Below are positions 51,928 to 61,122 of a stretch of 64,000 nt of DNA, piece by piece (positions within the stretch are counted from its first letter, which is position 1; every line of letters starts with the position of its first letter). Under the pieces are notes generated by a model that saw nothing but the letters and a program-made list of their open reading frames with translations, ran no database searches and was not told the origin of the DNA. The translations under genes and the position numbers were made by a program. The stretch spans positions 68,877 through 132,876 of the forward strand of contig NZ_BMNQ01000001.1 in assembly GCF_014646635.1 (NCBI RefSeq). The letters are read 5' to 3'. The stretch is from Lentibacillus kapialis. GTDB lineage: Bacteria; Bacillota; Bacilli; Bacillales; Amphibacillaceae.

Positions 51928-52146
51928 ATGGGATGGATCACAGCAATTATCACAATGGCAGCGCTGGTTTCAGCTATTTATTTATTGGATAAAAAGCCGA
52001 ACCTTAGTTTGACGATTGCCATTATCATACCATTTGTCTGTTTTTATTTAATCGGACGTTTGGATGGGGGCGTCATCTTCACGTTTTTTGCAGCCATTTT
52101 TGTTGTTATTATGAATGTGCTGAACCAGAGTAAAATAGAAGATTGA
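51928..52146 (+). CDS. Small membrane protein of 72 residues
   Basis: Three hydrophobic segments are visible: residues 2-19, 27-46 and 49-66, with a KKPNLS turn and a short charged C-terminus (QSKIED). GGAAGGTG lies 8 bases before the ATG. The longer in-frame ORF upstream runs through the tandem repeats and is unlikely. No family is recognised. Confidence 0.6.
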   Translation: MGWITAIITMAALVSAIYLLDKKPNLSLTIAIIIPFVCFYLIGRLDGGVIFTFFAAIFVVIMNVLNQSKIED

Positions 52147-52267
52147 CAGTTGGTATTGGCGGAAGAAAGTATTGTTCATAAATCCGCCATATCTTTGTTA
52201 CTATATTGTGAAATAGTAAACATGTTAGTTATTTTTAAAATAAAATAATGCTATAATATGGGTGTAA

Positions 52268-52283
52268 TAAAGATATATCTTTA
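52268..52283. promoter_or_regulatory. 16-bp perfect palindrome upstream of doxX
   Basis: TAAAGATATATCTTTA lies 40 bp before the doxX start and just downstream of a TATAAT-like element (GCTATAATATGG, 52250-52261). It may be a repressor site; the AT-rich setting makes chance possible. Confidence 0.35.
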
Positions 52284-52322
52284 TATTTAAATGTGAAATA
52301 TTGAGCAAAGGAGCTGTTTTCG

Positions 52323-52835
52323 ATGTTTGTTAAATTCATTCGTAACAACAAAGTTCTCGCAGGAATATTGGCCTTTTTAAGAGTCTATATCGGTTATCAG
52401 TGGTTAACTTCGGGGTTTGGGAAGATTATGAGCGGCGAATTTGATGCCAGCGGATTTATTCAGGGTGCCGTTGCCAGTGCGGGGGGCGAGAATCCGACTG
52501 TGCAAGGTTGGTGGGGCGCCTTCCTTGAAACAGTTGCTCTCCCTAATGCAGAATTGTTCAGTATTATCGTCATGTGGGGAGAATTCTTGGTTGGTGCAGC
52601 TCTTATCCTTGGTATTTTTACCAACTTTGCTGCACTCATGGGGATTGCAATGAACTTCGCATTCCTGTTCAGTGGCACTGTCAGCACAAACGCCCAAATG
52701 GTTCTTATCACCATGTTCCTGCTCATAGCAGGGTATAATGCCGGCCGCTTCGGATTAGATCGATGGGTCATTCCATTTTTAAAAGAGCGCAACGCACGTC
52801 ACAAACGTAAAGACCATGAAGTTACTGCAGCATAG
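52323..52835 (+). CDS. DoxX-family membrane protein
   Basis: A 170-residue, four-helix protein. The DoxX pattern is seen in LRVYIGYQWLTSGFGKI (helix 1), MWGEFLVGAALILGIFTNFAALMG and the GYNAGRFGLDRW segment. Members are linked to redox balance or thiol stress, but the reaction is undefined. AAAGGAG precedes the ATG. It is monocistronic with a terminator directly after. The basic C-terminus (RHKRKDHE) should be cytoplasmic. Confidence 0.82.
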   Translation: MFVKFIRNNKVLAGILAFLRVYIGYQWLTSGFGKIMSGEFDASGFIQGAVASAGGENPTVQGWWGAFLETVALPNAELFSIIVMWGEFLVGAALILGIFTNFAALMGIAMNFAFLFSGTVSTNAQMVLITMFLLIAGYNAGRFGLDRWVIPFLKERNARHKRKDHEVTAA

Positions 52836-52844
52836 TTACTGCAA

Positions 52845-52878
52845 AAAAGCTGATCTCCATTTCGGGACCAGCTTTTTT
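52845..52878 (+). terminator. Terminator of doxX
   Basis: AAAAAAGCTG and CAGCTTTTTT pair with a partly paired loop (TC/GA), ending in TTTTTTGATTTTT. Confidence 0.85.
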
Positions 52879-53022
52879 GATTTTTAACAGGTTTATCAGT
52901 GTTTCGGCTGCCGATTTAGGTTCTTCCAGTATATCAAATTCGCACAAGTTATTGTATAACTTTTCCAATGATGCACATCCTAAACACACATACATGTCCA
53001 TCAACTGAAAGGAGAATACCTT

Positions 53023-53616
53023 ATGAAAAAGTGGGTGCTGTTGTTCGGGTTGGTATTTGCAAGTATTTTGGGTGCCTGTGCGGATACAAATGATGAAATG
53101 GAGGAATCGCAGAAATACAGTTCAAATCCCGGGGTTGAGACATCTGCCCCAATGAGTGAAAAAACGGATAAGCTGGAGGTCACGATGTACAACAACAATA
53201 AGGAAAAAATCGGCACAACAACAATCCGGCCCGCATATACAGGGGTGAAGATCACACTCGAGGCATCTGAGTTGCCCTCAGGGACGCATGGATTTCATAT
53301 TCATGAAAATGGTATCTGTGGAGCTCCAGACTTTCAATCAGCCGGCGGGCATTTTAATCCGACCGATGCCAAACATGGGTTTGAACATCCGAAGGGACCC
53401 CATGCGGGAGATTTGCAAAATATAAAGGTTAATCAGAGTGGTAATGTTTTTGCGGACGCTGCAGCGAATATGGTCACTCTGGAAAAAGGCAAAAACAATT
53501 CATTGCTTAAAGAGGGTGGAACAGCGCTGATCATTCACTCAGGCGCGGATGATTATAAGTCACAGACGTCAGGTGACGCAGGTGAGCGGATAGCCTGCGG
53601 GGTCATCAGCGAGTGA
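53023..53616 (+). CDS. Cu/Zn superoxide dismutase-like lipoprotein
   Basis: A 197-residue lipoprotein with signal peptide and lipobox ILGAC (Cys19). The SOD domain spans about residues 50-195. Copper ligands appear intact: two His in GFHIHENG, the bridging His in GGHFNP and a fourth in ALIIHSGADDY. Zinc ligands are in DAKHGFEHPKGPHAGD. B. subtilis YojM is reported to lack some copper ligands, so this protein looks more likely to be an active, surface-bound dismutase. A cysteine pair (GICGAP and IACGV) can form the family disulfide. AAAGGAG precedes the ATG. Confidence 0.88.
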   Translation: MKKWVLLFGLVFASILGACADTNDEMEESQKYSSNPGVETSAPMSEKTDKLEVTMYNNNKEKIGTTTIRPAYTGVKITLEASELPSGTHGFHIHENGICGAPDFQSAGGHFNPTDAKHGFEHPKGPHAGDLQNIKVNQSGNVFADAAANMVTLEKGKNNSLLKEGGTALIIHSGADDYKSQTSGDAGERIACGVISE

Positions 53617-53638
53617 GTATAATGAGTGTTATACGAGA

Positions 53639-53664
53639 CCCCGGTGGATACCCGGGCTTTTTGC
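53639..53664 (+). terminator. Terminator of the SOD gene
   Basis: ACCCCGG and CCGGGCT with a TGGATAC loop, followed by TTTTTGC. Confidence 0.65.
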
Positions 53665-53667
53665 TCG

Positions 53668-53738
53668 TAACGTCAGAAAGTATGTAGTTTTTAGCTCTAT
53701 CGATGCTTTGTCGAATATTGCCACGTCTGGCTCCAGCG
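53668..53738 (+). repeat. Family F repeat, copy 2
   Basis: The family A head (TAACGTCAGAAAGTAT) is joined to TCGATGCTTTGTCGAATATT and GCCACGTCTGGCTCCAGCG, as at 34138-34204. Confidence 0.55.
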
Positions 53739-53789
53739 CTAAGCGCAGTCCATACGTCACTTAACTGGTCCCCAGCGCTTTTGTTCCTG

Positions 53790-54085
53790 TCGTTTTCTCC
53801 TGTTTTACCCCGATAGATTCATTACAACCCTGAATAGGGTGGCTTGTATCCATTTTATGGAACGGGAAAACGCTCAGCTTCGGCGGTTCCTCATTCCGCT
53901 ATTTGCGTCAATTAAAGCTTTTCAAACACGTTAGCGGATCCTCATTCCGCTATTTCACCATTTCGCCCTAGATTTGCTCTGTTTTTACCCAAATAGCGGA
54001 ATGAGGATTCATTACAGCGCGGAATAAGGCAGTTTTGCTCCATTTAGCGGAACGAGGATCCGCTCAGTTCGAATCATCCAGCTTA
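53790..54085. repeat. Dispersed repeat family E, copy 2
   Basis: The same order of motifs as 27536-27850: CGGCGGTTCCTCATTCCGC, TATTTGCGTCAA, GGATCCTCATTCCGCTATTT, AAATAGCGGAATGAGGATTC and TCCATTTAGCGGAACGAGGA. The two copies are clearly related over about 250 bp. Non-coding. Confidence 0.7.
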
Positions 54086-54193
54086 AAAATTAAGCCAGTT
54101 ATACTGCTCACATGTTCCTATACCATGTTCTAATAGACTCATGTATACTAAAAGTCTAAATAGAAATATGTTACACAAAGGAGCGGTGAATCC

Positions 54194-55651
54194 ATGACAA
54201 CTGGAGAGGGTACACAAACAATACCTGCTGCGGATAAAATTTGGACAAAAGATTTTGTTCTCATCTGTTTGGCAAATTTTTTTATTTTCCTGGGTTTTCA
54301 AATGACGCTGCCAACGCTTCCATTGTTTGTGGACGAACTTGGTGGAAGTGACAGGCAAATCGGTTTAATTGTTGGTGTTTTCACGTTTTCTGCTCTTCTG
54401 TTCATACCTTGTGCGGGCCATGCACTTGAATCAAAGGGGCGTGCATTTGTTTATAACGTCAGAAAGTATAAATGATGGATGACCTTATAAGAAAAGCTTC
54501 GACATTCGCTATAAGACGAGGCGAATGCCGAGTTTTTCTAATAACGTCAGAAAGTATAAATGATGGATGACCTTATAAGAAAAGCTTCGGCATTCGCTAT
54601 AAGGCGAGGCGAATGCCGAGTTTTTCTAATAACGTCAGAAAGTATAAATGATGGATGACCTTATAAGAAAAGCTTCGACATTCGCTATAAGACGAGGCGA
54701 ATGCCGAGTTTTTCTAACATGACGGGTCTCATCATTTTTGTATTATCTGTCGGGTCATATGCGTTTATTTCCATTATTGCGCTGTTATTTATTATGCGCG
54801 TTGTCCAAGGCGCCGGCTGGGGTTTATCAACAACAGCGACAGGCACCATCGCAACCGATCTTATTCCACCGAAACGACGTGGAGAGGGTATGGGCTATTT
54901 TGGTTTGTCAGGTAATCTGGCGTTGGCTTTTGGTCCCGCACTTGGATTGACATTAACAGGCTACATTACGTTCACGTCACTTTTTTTAATATGTGCGACG
55001 CTGGGACTGACAGCTTTTGTTTTGTCGTCACGCATTCGTTACAAGCGTGTGGAGCAGTCGGAACATAAATCAACAACCGTTAAATTCGATATATTCGAAA
55101 AGTCAGCGCTCAGACCATCAGTGCTGTTATTATTTATTACCGTTACATTCGGCGGGATTGCCTCATTTCTTCCTATTTATGTCGAAAAGAGCGGTGTAGA
55201 CGGGATTGAATTATATTTCTTAGTCTACGCCTTGTTTCTTATGATTTCGAGGCTATTTGCGGGAAAAATCTATGATCGGAAAGGCCATTTGTATGTTTTT
55301 CCGCCGGGAACAGCGCTCATTCTTGTTGCTATGCTTTTTCTATCATGGCTTCCAAATATCGGTGTAATGCTGATTGCGGCTGCATTATACGGGCTTGGTT
55401 TTGGTGCAGTACAGCCGACGCTCCAAGCGTGGGCTGTAAATGATGCACCAGACAACAGACGGGGAATGGCTAATGCCACATTCTTCTCCTGCTTTGATTT
55501 TGGTGTGCGTGTCGGGGCAATATTGTTCGGTCAGATTGCCTCCGTGTTCGGTTATCATATGATTTATTTAACGGCGGCAGGCTCTGTGCTGTTTTCGCTC
55601 CTGCTATATGTTTATTTATATATAAGAGCTAATATCCGGGAAGCCAGCTAA
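54194..55651 (+). pseudogene. MFS transporter gene split by three tandem hairpin repeats
   Basis: The 5' part (54194-54453, MTTGEGTQTIP onward) encodes the first two helices and the loop up to KGRAFVY. The 3' part (54718-55651) resumes at MTGLIIFVLSVGSYAF and runs through the remaining helices, including RVVQGAGWG and ALYGLGFGAVQPTLQAWAV typical of YwoG-like drug or metabolite MFS proteins. Joining the halves across TTTATAAC/ATGACG gives a continuous protein of about 400 residues. The 264-bp insert adds an in-frame stop (VRKYK then stop at 54475) and terminator-like hairpins, so the gene is inactivated. AAAGGAG precedes the ATG. Confidence 0.88.
54454..54717 (+). repeat. Three tandem 88-bp family A hairpin units inside the MFS gene
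   Basis: Units start at 54454, 54542 and 54630, exactly 88 bp apart. Each begins TAACGTCAGAAAGTATAAAT and carries the stem GGCATTCGC/GCGAATGCC followed by GAGTTTTTCTAA. Units 1 and 3 share the change GACATTCG; unit 2 has AAGGCGAGG. The array is flanked by AT/TAA target sequence in the MFS reading frame. Confidence 0.93.
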
Positions 55652-55773
55652 CTGCTCGGATATTTAGACTGAAATCGCCCACCTCTTCCGGATTAAAGTA
55701 GCCAATAAATTGGGCTGTGGCACCCCTTTTTGTGCATTTTCAACGATTATAGGGGTGAAGGGAGGTGATCAGC

Positions 55774-55998
55774 ATGGCGGCAGCACAAAAAGGGGGATCA
55801 CGGCTAACGCTGGTGCTGGATGACGGGGACGACATGATGACAGGGAAACCCATTTATAAAGCAAAACGTTTTAACAATGTAAAACCGGAAGCGGCAGCCG
55901 ATCAATTGTATGCTATCGCAACTGTTGTTGCAGGGCTTCAGGAACGTCCGCTTTATATGGTTGAACGTCATGATGAGTTTGAAATCACCCGGACATAA
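55774..55998 (+). CDS. DUF1659 family protein
   Basis: A 74-residue protein fitting DUF1659 (SRLTLVLDDGDDMMTGKPIYKAKRFNNV, then QLYAIATVVAGLQERPLY). ATG at 55774 has GGGAGGTGA 5 bases upstream. In Bacillus such genes are usually followed by a DUF2922 or YvrJ gene, as here. The function is unknown. Confidence 0.75.
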   Translation: MAAAQKGGSRLTLVLDDGDDMMTGKPIYKAKRFNNVKPEAAADQLYAIATVVAGLQERPLYMVERHDEFEITRT

Positions 55999-56029
55999 AA
56001 TTAATCCAAATCAAGAGGAGGTCATATCA

Positions 56030-56164
56030 GTGGAAACTTGGGTGTCATTTGTCACGGAAGTTGGCTTTCCGATCGTGGTAACATTTTATTTACTGCACCG
56101 GATTGAAGGCAAGCTGAACGATTTGATTGAATCCATCCACGCACTCCCGGATAAGATGAAGTGA
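56030..56164 (+). CDS. YvrJ-family small membrane protein
   Basis: A 44-residue protein with GTG start at 56030 and AGAGGAGG 9 bases upstream. METWVSFVTEVGFPIVVTFYLL is one membrane helix, followed by LHRIEGKLNDLIESI, the YvrJ pattern. It lies 31 bp after the DUF1659 gene, in the same operon. The function is unknown. Confidence 0.75.
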   Translation: METWVSFVTEVGFPIVVTFYLLHRIEGKLNDLIESIHALPDKMK

Positions 56165-56365
56165 CGGATTTAAATGGAGAACTCTGGCGCCTGCTGGAGT
56201 TTCTCATGGCATGTTCGCCGCACAACAGCACTCTTTCAAGAATATACGTTTATAATCCGTTTAATGCTTCCATCCTATTAAAAATAGTCTTTAGTTTAAA
56301 AATGGCATCGTCTCATATACAATGTTAATAGTGAATAAGATGCCAGAAGGTAGGGTAAATGTGTT

Positions 56366-59300
56366 TTGAAACAAATCCGTGATCTTAATATACAAAAAAT
56401 GTTTTCAACTGCCGTCTACCAGCGCGGCTGGCGATATTATCAAAAAGATCTGGTAAGCGATCTGACTTATGATAACAATTTTAAAATCTGGTCCGCATCC
56501 GTACATGGGTCTGAGGAATACTTTGTGGAAGTCAACACGTCCGAGTTAGCCGATGGTTCGATGGATGTGTATTGCGATTGTCCGGCATACTCCACGTTTG
56601 GTCCCTGCAAGCACATCGCGGCTGTCCTAATAAAAATTAGCAATAGTAACATTGATAATCCGATCAGAATGTCGAAAGATTATCATATGACCGATTGGCT
56701 GATGAACTCCATTGCATCGCTGAACGCATTTCAGCCGGTTTCCGAAATCACATTGCAAAAAGTCCCGCTTCACGTCGAGTATTACTGTAGATGGAACTAT
56801 GAACATAATCTGTTACTTGAGCTGAAAGTCGGTGAGAATCGGCCGCTTGTCGTCAAAAACGTACAAGGTTTTCTCGACAATGTCTTTTCAGGGAATGAAC
56901 ACTATTTCACGAAAACGTTCACCTATAACCCGGAAATCCATTATTTCCATGAACAGGACATGGAAATTCTCGAGACGCTATACACCATTTTGAACAACGA
57001 AAAAGTGTATTTTGACCGAAATATCTACCGGTTTATGAATACCCCTGAGCGGGCAGTCATTATGCCGCCATTAATTGCCGAACAATTGCTGCAGAAACTG
57101 TCGGAACGCGATTTCACCGTTAAGGCTGCAGAGGCGTCCTATCAAAACATTAAGCTTGTGGAAGATGAGCTGCCGTTTCAGTTTGACCTTTCCAAAACAG
57201 AGGAAGGCGAACTGTCTCTCTTGATGGATAATATCGAATCCGTTACCTTTTTTGAACACTATAGCTTATTATTTTCACATGGGACGTTCTATTTTCCGAC
57301 TAAAGAGCAGATTCCGATTATTGAACAACTGTCTTTTGCCGGTAAGCAAAATAATCAATTACCGGTACCCAAGGAAAAGTCTGATGACTTTATTTCACAA
57401 GTGGTCCCGTCCCTGAAAAAAATTGGTGACGTGCAGATATCTGAAAATATAGCTGATGACATCACACAGTTTCCACTGAAAGCTAAATTATACCTCGAAT
57501 TACAAGAGAATTGGATTGCCGGCGAATTAAACTATCATTACGGCAGTCATGAACTTGACCCGTTTAATGGGCGGAAGCAATCTGATGACGTTATCATTAT
57601 CCGTGATGTGGAAAAAGAACAGAAAATCATGAACTTGATTGAGCACGCAAACTTTCGCTACAACGGCAAAGAACTGTATATTGAAGTCGATGATGATACA
57701 TTGTACGATTTTTTGTTTAATGTCTTACCGGTGCTTGACAAATATCTTGAAGTGTATATGACTGATGACATTCGCCGGTTTTTTGCTGATACACAAGCCT
57801 CACCGAGTACAAGTGTCCAGCTTGAATCATCGTCTAATTTGCTGGATATTGGTTTCAATATTGATGGAATCAATGATCAAGAAGTGGACCAGGTGCTCAA
57901 TGCGGTGATGGAAAAAAGGCGTTATTATCGTCTTCAGGATGGGGCCTTTCTTTCTTTGGAAGGAGAAGAGTTCGCATCTGTGAAGCAGTTATTCGATGAC
58001 TTGGAAATCAGTCAAGCGGATTTGCAGGATGGAAATGTGCAGATGCCTGTTTATCGTGGTACTCAGATCGATGAGCTGATTGATACGAAAAAACAATATG
58101 ACCCGGCATTTCAAAAACTTTTGCATCAATTACGGTCACCCGAAGAGCAGGTCTACCCGTTGCCGGAAAACCTGAATGCGGAACTGCGGAATTACCAGCT
58201 GACCGGCTATCAATGGTTTAAATCGTTGAGCCGCTATCATCTGGGCGGTATCCTTGCCGATGACATGGGGCTTGGGAAAACACTCCAGAGCATTGCTTAT
58301 ATTCTCTCGGAACCCGGGGATACGCCTCATTTGATAATCGCGCCATCATCAGTGCTATACAACTGGAAAAACGAATGTGAAAAATTTGCACCTGACCTAA
58401 AGGTAGCTGTTATGACAGGAGCGCCTGCTGAGCGAGCGAAAATGATAGAAACGAATAACGATAAAGATGTCTGGGTCACATCGTATGCGACGTTAAGACA
58501 GGATATTGAATTATATCAGGAAAAAACATTCCAGACACTGATTCTCGATGAAGCACAGTATATAAAAAACTATGCAACCAAGACATCCAAAGCTATACGT
58601 CAAGTTAAAGCAGGCAGGCGTTTTGCTTTGAGCGGTACGCCTATTGAAAATTCAATTGACGAACTCTGGGCCATTTTTCAGGTCATTTTGCCGGGGTTGA
58701 TGCCGCGGCAGCGAAAATTCAAGCAGCTTGAGAATGATAAAATCGCTTCAATGACCAGGCCATTTATTTTACGCCGGGTAAAAGGGGATGTCCTGAAAGA
58801 GCTGCCGGAGAAAATTGAATCGGTGCATGTATCCGAGTTGACGAAAGAACAAAAAGATCTGTACGTAGGATATTGGCGTCAGCTGCAACAGGAAGCAGCT
58901 CAATCGATGAAGGAGAGCAGCTTTCAGCAGAACCGTATGAAGATATTGGCCGGCCTCACACGTCTGCGCCAAATTTGCTGTCATCCGTCAGTGTTCCTGG
59001 AAAACTATGAAGGTGAATCCGGCAAGTTAAACCAGCTGATGGACACGGTTAGAAATGCTGTGGCAAATGGCAAGCGTATGCTGATTTTCTCTCAATTCAC
59101 CAGTATGCATGAAATCATCATGAAGAAATTGCATGAGGAAGACATTGATTATTTCTATCTTCATGGTCAAACCGGATCTCAGGAGCGTGTTCAAATGAGT
59201 GAGCGGTTTAATCAGGGCGAAAAAAATGTGTTCCTTGTTTCCTTAAAAGCAGGCGGTACCGGGCTAAATTTAACCGGAGCAGATACGGTTATCCTGTATG

Positions 59301-59530
59301 ATCTATGGTGGAATCCTGCAGTTGAAGATCAGGCGACAGGACGGGCGCACCGGTTCGGGCAGAAAAATGTTGTTCAGGTGATCCGCCTTGTAACTGAAGG
59401 GACAATTGAAGAAAAAATATACGACCTGCAGCAGAAAAAGCGGGAGCTGATTGATCAGGTGATCCAGCCAGGCGAAGCAATGTTGTCAAGCTTAAATGAA
59501 GAAGATGTGCGTGAGCTGTTGAATATATAG
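56366..59530 (+). CDS. SWIM zinc-finger SNF2-family helicase
   Basis: A 1054-residue protein of the HepA/RapA-like SNF2 ATPase group. Residues about 45-95 hold a SWIM finger (VYCDCPAYSTFGPCKHIAAVL). A long middle region (SNF2-associated, about 100-590) precedes the two RecA-like lobes: Walker A in ADDMGLGKTLQS, Walker B-type LILDEAQYIK, motif III ALSGTPIENS, and lobe-2 motifs SLKAGGTGLNLTGAD and DQATGRAHRFGQ. It should use ATP to move on DNA and remodel bound proteins. TTG at 56366 is used because AGAAGGTAGGG lies upstream and no in-frame ATG is nearer. B. subtilis YwqA is similar. Confidence 0.88.
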   Translation: MKQIRDLNIQKMFSTAVYQRGWRYYQKDLVSDLTYDNNFKIWSASVHGSEEYFVEVNTSELADGSMDVYCDCPAYSTFGPCKHIAAVLIKISNSNIDNPIRMSKDYHMTDWLMNSIASLNAFQPVSEITLQKVPLHVEYYCRWNYEHNLLLELKVGENRPLVVKNVQGFLDNVFSGNEHYFTKTFTYNPEIHYFHEQDMEILETLYTILNNEKVYFDRNIYRFMNTPERAVIMPPLIAEQLLQKLSERDFTVKAAEASYQNIKLVEDELPFQFDLSKTEEGELSLLMDNIESVTFFEHYSLLFSHGTFYFPTKEQIPIIEQLSFAGKQNNQLPVPKEKSDDFISQVVPSLKKIGDVQISENIADDITQFPLKAKLYLELQENWIAGELNYHYGSHELDPFNGRKQSDDVIIIRDVEKEQKIMNLIEHANFRYNGKELYIEVDDDTLYDFLFNVLPVLDKYLEVYMTDDIRRFFADTQASPSTSVQLESSSNLLDIGFNIDGINDQEVDQVLNAVMEKRRYYRLQDGAFLSLEGEEFASVKQLFDDLEISQADLQDGNVQMPVYRGTQIDELIDTKKQYDPAFQKLLHQLRSPEEQVYPLPENLNAELRNYQLTGYQWFKSLSRYHLGGILADDMGLGKTLQSIAYILSEPGDTPHLIIAPSSVLYNWKNECEKFAPDLKVAVMTGAPAERAKMIETNNDKDVWVTSYATLRQDIELYQEKTFQTLILDEAQYIKNYATKTSKAIRQVKAGRRFALSGTPIENSIDELWAIFQVILPGLMPRQRKFKQLENDKIASMTRPFILRRVKGDVLKELPEKIESVHVSELTKEQKDLYVGYWRQLQQEAAQSMKESSFQQNRMKILAGLTRLRQICCHPSVFLENYEGESGKLNQLMDTVRNAVANGKRMLIFSQFTSMHEIIMKKLHEEDIDYFYLHGQTGSQERVQMSERFNQGEKNVFLVSLKAGGTGLNLTGADTVILYDLWWNPAVEDQATGRAHRFGQKNVVQVIRLVTEGTIEEKIYDLQQKKRELIDQVIQPGEAMLSSLNEEDVRELLNI

Positions 59531-59604
59531 ATTGAAAACAAATTTTACAGAATTGTGAATGAGTTTTATAATGAAGATAACGGCATATCGAAGGAGTGGT
59601 TTAA

Positions 59605-59754
59605 ATGAAGTATTTTTTATCAGGAACCGTCAAATTTATTGTATCGAATATTGCCGTTATCTTTGCAATAATGCTACTGCCAGTGTTTCTCGTTACAGAT
59701 TCAGTACCGGTTTTTGATCAAATAATGGATTACCTGTTCAACAAAAAGTCGTGA
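59605..59754 (+). CDS. Small membrane protein of 49 residues
   Basis: ATG at 59605 has GAAGGAGTGG 7 bases upstream. The product has one long hydrophobic helix (about residues 9-31, FIVSNIAVIFAIMLLPVFLV), then a short polar tail ending YLFNKKS. It follows the helicase by 74 bp and has its own terminator, so it is probably real. No family is recognised. Confidence 0.55.
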   Translation: MKYFLSGTVKFIVSNIAVIFAIMLLPVFLVTDSVPVFDQIMDYLFNKKS

Positions 59755-59756
59755 CA

Positions 59757-59806
59757 GCAAAAAGCCCGGATGTGCGCAAGATGCTCATATCCGGGCTTTT
59801 TGCAAT
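59757..59806 (+). terminator. Terminator after the 49-residue gene
   Basis: AAAAAGCCCGGAT and ATCCGGGCTTTTT form a strong stem with a 20-nt loop, followed by GCAATTTG. Confidence 0.88.
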
Positions 59807-59904
59807 TTGTGTGTCAAATGAATTTGACGTTTACGGCAGCAATCTTGAATGAAATGGGTGCTGGCACTATATTATTCTGTTAACGTTCGGAATCATTTTA
59901 AAAC

Positions 59905-59953
59905 TTGAAATGATCATTAATCCAGGGTAAAATATAAAGGTAAACCGTTTTCA
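59905..59953 (+). promoter_or_regulatory. TAXI/TRAP promoter with cre-like site
   Basis: TTGAAA (59905-59910) and TAAAAT (59928-59933) are spaced 17 bp. GTAAACCGTTTTCA (59940-59953) matches the CcpA cre pattern TGWAANCGNTNWCA on the opposite strand except for its last two bases. It would sit at the start of transcription, a position giving catabolite repression. Confidence 0.5.
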
Positions 59954-59987
59954 TGTCGTTTAATAATAATATATACAAGGGGGAATT

Positions 59988-61004
59988 ATGTTGAAAGAGC
60001 GCACTCTTTTCTTAGTTATTTTGATGTTTGCTGTTGGTATGATTTTGAGTGCCTGTGGTGAAAGTGGCCAGGGCAGCAGTGGTGGGAGCGATAGTTCCGG
60101 TGGTTCTGCTGAACCTATGACAAACTTAACGATGGGTACAGGAAGTGTTGGTGGTGTTTACTACCCGCTTGGCGGCGAGATGGCCAATCTTTTTAAAGAT
60201 AATATTGAAGTAGAAGGATTTGACGTGAGTTCGGTTGAATCCGGTGCGTCAGTTGAGAACATCGCCAAAATTCAATCAGGTGATTATCAGCTAGGCATCG
60301 CACAAAATACAACACTGATTAATGCTGTTAATCAAACAGGTGAGTTTAAGGGGAAAAAATCGGATGAAGTCGGCGTTATTGGCTCACTTTACCCGGAAGC
60401 CCTGCAGGTAGTGACACTTGAATCGACAGGCATCCAATCGATTAAGGAATTGAAAGGTAAAAAGGTTGCTATCGGTCCTCCGGGCGGTGCGACACGAGAA
60501 GCTGCGGAACTAGTGCTGAGTGCCCACGGCATTGAAAAAGGCGATTACAAGGCTTATGAAGAAGGTTTTGGTGATGCAAAAAGCAAATTGCAAAATGGCA
60601 CAATTGATGCTTCCTTTGCTGTTGTTGGTGTACCTTCATCAACCACGGACGAACTGGCCAATGCGACAAATGAAGTGAAATTCCTGGATATTAAAGGTGA
60701 TGCTTTGCAGGAAGTGTTGGATAAAAGCCAGTATGAAGCCTATACGGTTGAGCCGGGTACTTACGAATGGCAGAAAGAGCCGGCAGAGACAATCACGGCA
60801 ATGGCGCTACTGTTAGGTTCAACAGAACAGGTGAGTGAAGACCTTGCATACAAAATTACCAAAACATTGTATGAAAAGTCAGGCGACATGACCATAGAAC
60901 AGGCGTCATTAATAAAACAGGATAATGCCATGAATGGTGTTGGTGATTTGCCTCTGCATCCCGGTACTGAAAAGTATTTTAAAGAAGTCGGCATTATTGA
61001 GTAG
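59988..61004 (+). CDS. TAXI-family TRAP transporter substrate-binding lipoprotein
   Basis: A 338-residue extracytoplasmic binding protein. The signal peptide ends in lipobox ILSAC (Cys24), followed by a Gly/Ser linker. The TAXI pattern is visible: MGTGSVGGVYYPLGGEMANL near residue 46, SGASVENIAKIQSGDYQLGIAQNT near 82 and KVAIGPPGGATREAAE near 157. It delivers an unknown solute (glutamate, dicarboxylate or similar in known cases) to the fused permease encoded 265 bp downstream. A terminator and a second long stem-loop separate the two genes, probably giving more binding protein than permease. Confidence 0.88.
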   Translation: MLKERTLFLVILMFAVGMILSACGESGQGSSGGSDSSGGSAEPMTNLTMGTGSVGGVYYPLGGEMANLFKDNIEVEGFDVSSVESGASVENIAKIQSGDYQLGIAQNTTLINAVNQTGEFKGKKSDEVGVIGSLYPEALQVVTLESTGIQSIKELKGKKVAIGPPGGATREAAELVLSAHGIEKGDYKAYEEGFGDAKSKLQNGTIDASFAVVGVPSSTTDELANATNEVKFLDIKGDALQEVLDKSQYEAYTVEPGTYEWQKEPAETITAMALLLGSTEQVSEDLAYKITKTLYEKSGDMTIEQASLIKQDNAMNGVGDLPLHPGTEKYFKEVGIIE

Positions 61005-61005
61005 T

Positions 61006-61036
61006 GAGAGCCGGACATTTGGTGTCCGGCTTTTCA
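61006..61036 (+). terminator. Terminator-like hairpin after the binding-protein gene
   Basis: AGCCGGACA and TGTCCGGCT form a perfect 9-bp stem with a TTTGG loop, followed by TTTTC. It may end part of the transcripts. Confidence 0.75.
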
Positions 61037-61122
61037 CAGGAAAGATAAGTGTAATATTTGGGCACTGCTGATACTTTATGAGGAATGGCTATGTCCGGCC
61101 CCAATACCTGATCCTTCAATGT

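Noticed and set aside
52822-53004. 60-codon minus-strand ORF between doxX and the SOD gene
   Set aside because: It runs through the doxX terminator hairpin and the promoter region of the SOD gene, so it is unlikely to be a gene.
54454-54717. Regular tandem repeat that might be a CRISPR array
   Set aside because: Units are 88 bp and contiguous without unique spacers, each contains its own hairpin, and no cas genes are present.
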